A program made the position numbers and the translations under genes. A model generated the notes under the pieces. The model was not told the origin of the DNA, did not search any database, and saw nothing but the letters and a program-made list of their open reading frames with translations. A stretch of 26,056 nucleotides of DNA from Paracoccaceae bacterium (lineage in GTDB: Bacteria > Pseudomonadota > Alphaproteobacteria > Rhodobacterales > Rhodobacteraceae), in assembly GCA_027030435.1 (NCBI GenBank), contig JALVEX010000291.1, forward strand, positions 1-26,056, written 5' to 3'. Below, piece after piece: positions 22,888-26,056 of the stretch (positions within the stretch are counted from its first letter, which is position 1; every line of letters starts with the position of its first letter).

Positions 22888-23979
22888 ATGAAACTGAGCC
22901 CCGATACGGCCGAACTGCTTGCCCGCGCCCGTGGCGATCTGCGCATGGGTGTGCCTGTGGTGCTTGCGGACGGCAGGCGTGCCATGCTCATGGCGGCAGC
23001 AGAAACCCTGACCCCGGAGCGCCTTGCGGCAATGCGGGATCTTGGGGGCAATCCGGTGCTGGTGATCACCGCGCGCCGCGCCGAGACGCTGAAGGCACGC
23101 GCCTATGACGGCGACATCGCCCGCATTCCCCTGCCTGAGGGTGCGGATATCGGGTGGGTTGTGGATGTGGCCGATCCCGCCGCTGATCTGATGCACCCGC
23201 TCAAGGGGCCGCTGCTCACGCTGCGCGAGGGAGATCCATCCCTTGCGCGGCTTTCGATGCCACTTCTGAAAAGCGCCCGCCTGCTGCCAGCCGCGGTGAT
23301 CGTTGACATCCCCGAAGGCCCCGCCTTCGCCGCAAACGAGGGGCTGACGCTCCTTGATGCCAGCAGGATCGCCCCGGAAATGGCGCTTGCGCCCACTCTG
23401 CAGGAGGTCGTCAGTGCGCGGGTGCCGCTTGCGGTTTCAAGCGCGGGGCGGGTGCATGTGTTCCGCCCCGAGGATGGCGGCGAGGAGCATTACGCCATCG
23501 AGATCGGCAAGCCTGCGCGCGATCGCCCGGTGCTGGCGCGGCTGCATTCGGCCTGTTTTACCGGTGATCTGCTGGGTTCGCTCAAATGCGATTGCGGGGC
23601 GCAGCTGCGCGCGGCGCTTGAGCAGATGGGGGATGAAGGCGCTGGCGTGCTTCTTTATCTCAATCAGGAGGGGCGGGGCATCGGGCTTGCCAACAAGATG
23701 CGCGCCTACAGCCTTCAGGATCAGGGGTTTGATACCGTGGAGGCCAATCACCGCCTCGGCTTCGAGGATGACGAGCGCGATTTCCGCATCGGCGCCAATA
23801 TCCTGAAGGCGATGGGCTTTGGCGCGGTGCGGCTTTTAACGAACAATCCCCGCAAGGTGGAGATGATGGAGCGCGCAGGCGTCCGCGTGGCGGAGCGGGT
23901 GCCGCTCCGTGTTGGCCACACGCCGGAAAACGCTGCCTATCTTGCCACCAAGGCGAAGAAATCCGGGCATCTGCTGTGA
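22888..23979 (+). CDS. ribA: GTP cyclohydrolase II with a degenerate RibB-like N-terminal domain
   Basis: A 363-residue protein. The C-terminal half (from about residue 205) is a full GTP cyclohydrolase II: zinc ligands Cys223, Cys234 and Cys236 (ACFTGDLLGSLKCDCG), LNQEGRGIGLANKMRAYSLQ, and LLTNNPRKVEMM. It opens the GTP ring as the first step of riboflavin synthesis. The N-terminal 200 residues align in pattern with DHBP synthase (VVLADGRRAMLMAAAETLTPE for the usual VVDDEDRENEGDL...AAE). They have lost the acidic metal-binding cluster, so RibB activity is not expected. The start follows AGGA by 7 bases; the upstream open codons look non-coding. Its stop overlaps the next gene (GTGA). Confidence 0.93.
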   Translation: MKLSPDTAELLARARGDLRMGVPVVLADGRRAMLMAAAETLTPERLAAMRDLGGNPVLVITARRAETLKARAYDGDIARIPLPEGADIGWVVDVADPAADLMHPLKGPLLTLREGDPSLARLSMPLLKSARLLPAAVIVDIPEGPAFAANEGLTLLDASRIAPEMALAPTLQEVVSARVPLAVSSAGRVHVFRPEDGGEEHYAIEIGKPARDRPVLARLHSACFTGDLLGSLKCDCGAQLRAALEQMGDEGAGVLLYLNQEGRGIGLANKMRAYSLQDQGFDTVEANHRLGFEDDERDFRIGANILKAMGFGAVRLLTNNPRKVEMMERAGVRVAERVPLRVGHTPENAAYLATKAKKSGHLL

Positions 23980-24491
23980 GAAGGCCCGGGCTCGAAGATC
24001 TCGTGCTCACGCCAAAGGGTGTGCGCTTCGCGGGCCGGGTGTTTCCCTGTGCCATCGGGCGCGGTGGCGTGCGGCGCGACAAGCGCGAGGGCGATGGCGC
24101 CACGCCGGCCGGGATCCACCGCATCACCGGCCTTCTTTATCGCGCCGACCGGATGGCCTGCCCTGCCCCCTGGGCCCGCCCGATCGGCTCCCGGGATCTC
24201 TGGTGCGACGATCCCGCTTCACCGGCCTACAATATGCCCGTGCGCGCACCATTCGCCGCGCGCCACGAACGCCTGTTTCGCCCCGATCCGCTCTATGACG
24301 TGATCCTCACTACCGACTGGAACAGCGCTCCGCCCCGCCCCGGCGCGGGCAGCGCGATCTTTCTCCATATCTGGCGGCGGCCGGGGTATCCCACCGAAGG
24401 CTGTATCGCTTTCGCGCGTGAGGATCTTCTGTGGATCGTTGCGCGGATCGGGCCGGGAACCCGGCTGATCGTGCCACCATTGCCGGCCTGA
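23976..24491 (+). CDS. L,D-transpeptidase (YkuD) family protein without a visible signal peptide
   Basis: A 171-residue YkuD-fold protein: GDGATPAGIHRITGLLYR, then AIFLHIWRRPGYPTEGCIAF with the catalytic His131 and Cys143 in the H-x11-C layout. Family members form 3-3 peptidoglycan cross-links or attach lipoproteins outside the membrane. Here no signal peptide or membrane anchor is seen with the GTG start at 23976, which overlaps the ribA stop. No better upstream start exists, because the frame runs into ribA. The protein may be exported differently, or may act on cytoplasmic substrates. It ends 2 bases before the convergent mtaB. Confidence 0.85.
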   Translation: MRRPGLEDLVLTPKGVRFAGRVFPCAIGRGGVRRDKREGDGATPAGIHRITGLLYRADRMACPAPWARPIGSRDLWCDDPASPAYNMPVRAPFAARHERLFRPDPLYDVILTTDWNSAPPRPGAGSAIFLHIWRRPGYPTEGCIAFAREDLLWIVARIGPGTRLIVPPLPA

Positions 24492-24493
24492 TC

Positions 24494-25756
24494 TCAGGCC
24501 AGCAGGGCCTCTTCTTCCTGCCCCCGGATGGGAGCTTCAATGATTTCCCCAACGGGCTGATCGGCGCTGAAATGGACCGGGGCAAAATGCTCGGTCCGCC
24601 CCATGCGGGGGCTTTCCATCAGGATGCGGTGGGGCTTTCCGATCTGGGCGGCGAGATGCGCCTTCACGCGCTCCCGGCCGAGCGCCCGCAGCCTTGCCGC
24701 ACGCTCGCGGATCACCGGCCCCTTCACCTGCGGCATCCGTGCCGCCGGCGTGCCCTTGCGCGGGGAATAGGGGAATACATGCAGCCATGTGAGTCCGCAT
24801 TCCTCCACCATCCGCAGCGAATTTTCAAACATCGCTTCGGTTTCGGTGGGAAAGCCCGCGATGATATCGGCGCCGAAGGTGATATCGGGGCGCAGGCGCC
24901 GCGCCGCCTCGCAGAAGCGGATCGCATCCTCGCGCGCGTGGCGCCGCTTCATGCGCTTGAGGATCATGTTGTCGCCCGCCTGAAGGGAGAGGTGGAGATG
25001 GGGCATCAGGCGGGGCTCGGTGGCGATGGCCTCCATCAGGCGCTCGTCCACCTCGATCGAATCGATCGAGCTGATGCGCAGGCGGGGAAGATCCGGCACC
25101 AGGCGCAGGATGCGCATCACCAGATCGCCCAGCGCCGGCGCGCCGGGGAGATCGGCGCCCCAGCTTGTCATGTCCACCCCCGTCAGCACCACCTCGTTAT
25201 AGCTCTTGTCAACAAGCCGCCTGATCTGCTCCACCACCACACCGGCGGGCACCGAGCGCGAATTGCCGCGCCCGTAGGGGATGATGCAGAAGGTGCAGCG
25301 GTGATCGCAGCCGTTCTGCACCTGCACATATGCGCGCGCGCGGGTGCCGAAGCCATCGATCAGATGGCTTGCCGTTTCGCGCACCGACATGATGTCATCC
25401 ACCTGCACGCGCTCGGTTTCGCCGGTGAAATCGGGGGCAAGGCGGGCCCAGGTGGCGGGCTGCATCTTCTCGCCATTGCCGATCACCAGATCCACCTCGC
25501 TCATGGCGGCGAAGGTTTCGGGCTCCGTCTGGGCGGCGCAGCCGGTGACGATCAGCTTCGCCTCCGGGTTTTCACGCCGCAGCCGGCGGATTTCCTGGCG
25601 CGCCTTGCGCACCGCCTCGGCCGTGACGGCGCAGGTATTCACCACCACCGCCCCCTCGACGCCGGCTTCGGCCGCCAGCGCCTTCATGGCTTCCGTTTCG
25701 TAAGTGTTGAGCCGGCAGCCGAGGGTCGCAAAGAGAGGAGGCTTCAGCGCGCCCAT
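24494..25756 (-). CDS. mtaB: tRNA t6A37 methylthiotransferase MtaB
   Basis: This 420-residue radical-SAM enzyme adds the 2-methylthio group to t6A37 of ANN-decoding tRNAs. The N-terminal domain binds one [4Fe-4S] cluster through Cys14 (LGCRLNTYE), Cys42 (NTCAVT) and Cys73 (VTGCAAQ). The radical-SAM cluster uses Cys150, Cys154 and Cys157 (GCDHRCTFC). The C-terminal 45 residues fit a short TRAM tRNA-binding domain. The LGCRLN-type start and absence of a MiaB-like pattern favour MtaB over MiaB and RimO. The ATG at MGALKPP lies inside the end of dapF (13-base overlap), so the two genes are coupled. An alternate upstream start would be dapF-shadow sequence. Confidence 0.95.
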   Translation of the reverse strand: MGALKPPLFATLGCRLNTYETEAMKALAAEAGVEGAVVVNTCAVTAEAVRKARQEIRRLRRENPEAKLIVTGCAAQTEPETFAAMSEVDLVIGNGEKMQPATWARLAPDFTGETERVQVDDIMSVRETASHLIDGFGTRARAYVQVQNGCDHRCTFCIIPYGRGNSRSVPAGVVVEQIRRLVDKSYNEVVLTGVDMTSWGADLPGAPALGDLVMRILRLVPDLPRLRISSIDSIEVDERLMEAIATEPRLMPHLHLSLQAGDNMILKRMKRRHAREDAIRFCEAARRLRPDITFGADIIAGFPTETEAMFENSLRMVEECGLTWLHVFPYSPRKGTPAARMPQVKGPVIRERAARLRALGRERVKAHLAAQIGKPHRILMESPRMGRTEHFAPVHFSADQPVGEIIEAPIRGQEEEALLA

Positions 25757-26056
25757 CCGGCCGCCTCCAGGAATTCCGGCGCCATCTCGCCCTCGAAGAC
25801 CCGCGCCACCGGGCCCGAGAGCCACACGCCGTCATCGCGCCAATCCACCCCGAGCGTGCCGCCGTCCACCTCTATCTGCACGCGCCTGCCGGCAAGCCCG
25901 CGCCGATGCGCCGCCACCGCCGCGGCGCAAGCGCCCGAGCCGCAGGCAAGAGTGATCCCGGTGCCGCGCTCCCACACCCGCATCCGCAGATGATCCGGGC
26001 CGAGGAGGGAGACGAATTCCACATTCGTGGCCTCGGGAAACAGCGGATCGCGCTCG
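25744..26056 (-). CDS. dapF: Diaminopimelate epimerase, 3' part
   Basis: The gene runs leftward and its 5' part lies beyond the window. The visible 103 residues begin DPLFPEATNVEFVSLLG after two codons and contain LRMRVWERGTG and the catalytic-cysteine segment LACGSGACAAAVAAH. The other catalytic Cys is outside. DapF converts LL- to meso-diaminopimelate for lysine and peptidoglycan. The frame is open to the window edge; a GTG inside (26022) is not the true start. The coding end overlaps mtaB by 13 bases, a dapF-mtaB arrangement often seen in alphaproteobacteria. Confidence 0.95.
   Translation of the reverse strand, partial: ERDPLFPEATNVEFVSLLGPDHLRMRVWERGTGITLACGSGACAAAVAAHRRGLAGRRVQIEVDGGTLGVDWRDDGVWLSGPVARVFEGEMAPEFLEAAGWAR

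Noticed and set aside
24431..25993. 520-codon open frame opposite mtaB and dapF
   Set aside because: It is a high-GC shadow; mtaB on the other strand has all six cluster cysteines.
1..26056. Defence island, prophage or CRISPR locus
   Set aside because: No integrase, transposase, phage structural gene, cas gene or regularly spaced direct repeats were seen.

Overview
The window is about 26 kb of GC-rich bacterial chromosome. Gene content and order point to an alphaproteobacterium of the order Rhodobacterales. The main evidence is a PetP/PetR-type regulator pair next to a branched-chain aminotransferase, followed by a histone-deacetylase-family gene, xseB, ispA and dxs. Supporting evidence is a long RecQ with an extra C-terminal HRDC-like domain, a GTP cyclohydrolase II with a RibB-like N-terminal half, and a G/C-run repeat of the kind scattered through Rhodobacterales genomes. 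Almost everything is housekeeping or conserved accessory content. I see no prophage, transposase, CRISPR array, tRNA or rRNA.

Layout. 1-1353 is the 3' part of a hybrid histidine kinase. 1441-1837 is a glyoxalase-fold (VOC) gene broken by a frameshift at a run of seven G. 1822-4974 is a leftward block, yggT-recQ-yaaA. 5125-5655 is a thioesterase. 5738-8846 is an overlapping rightward trio: UMF1-family transporter, MepA murein endopeptidase and an exported phytase-esterase-like protein. 8924-9544 is a YhhQ-type queuosine-precursor transporter. 9545-9805 holds an 18-codon ORF with a very strong ribosome binding site inside what looks like a structured, terminated RNA. 9806-12458 is arfB, then a class-III aminotransferase/phospho-lyase, then an APH-fold kinase, each overlapping the next by 4 bases. 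12459-12733 carries a REP-like hairpin. ilvE (leftward) and petPR (rightward) diverge from a shared control region with a perfect inverted repeat. 15116-19114 is an HDAC-family gene, xseB, ispA and dxs. 19318-21930 is a leftward group: xthA, cnoX-like thioredoxin, LON-domain protein and a Trm112/UPF0434 protein. 22041-22727 is a CenR-like response regulator with a strong terminator. 22888-24491 is ribA plus an L,D-transpeptidase-fold gene. 24494-26056 is mtaB and the 3' part of dapF, leftward.

How the genes work together. xseB-ispA-dxs links DNA repair to the entry and chain-elongation steps of isoprenoid synthesis. mepA, the YkuD protein and dapF touch peptidoglycan. yhhQ and mtaB feed tRNA modification. 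arfB rescues stalled ribosomes. The most unexplained element is the 9545-9775 transcript. Its tiny ORF has a Shine-Dalgarno and start codon that can pair with a sequence 110 bases downstream, enclosing two perfect hairpins and followed by a 12-bp-stem terminator, just ahead of arfB. The aminotransferase/kinase pair looks like a two-step phosphorylate-then-eliminate route of unknown substrate.
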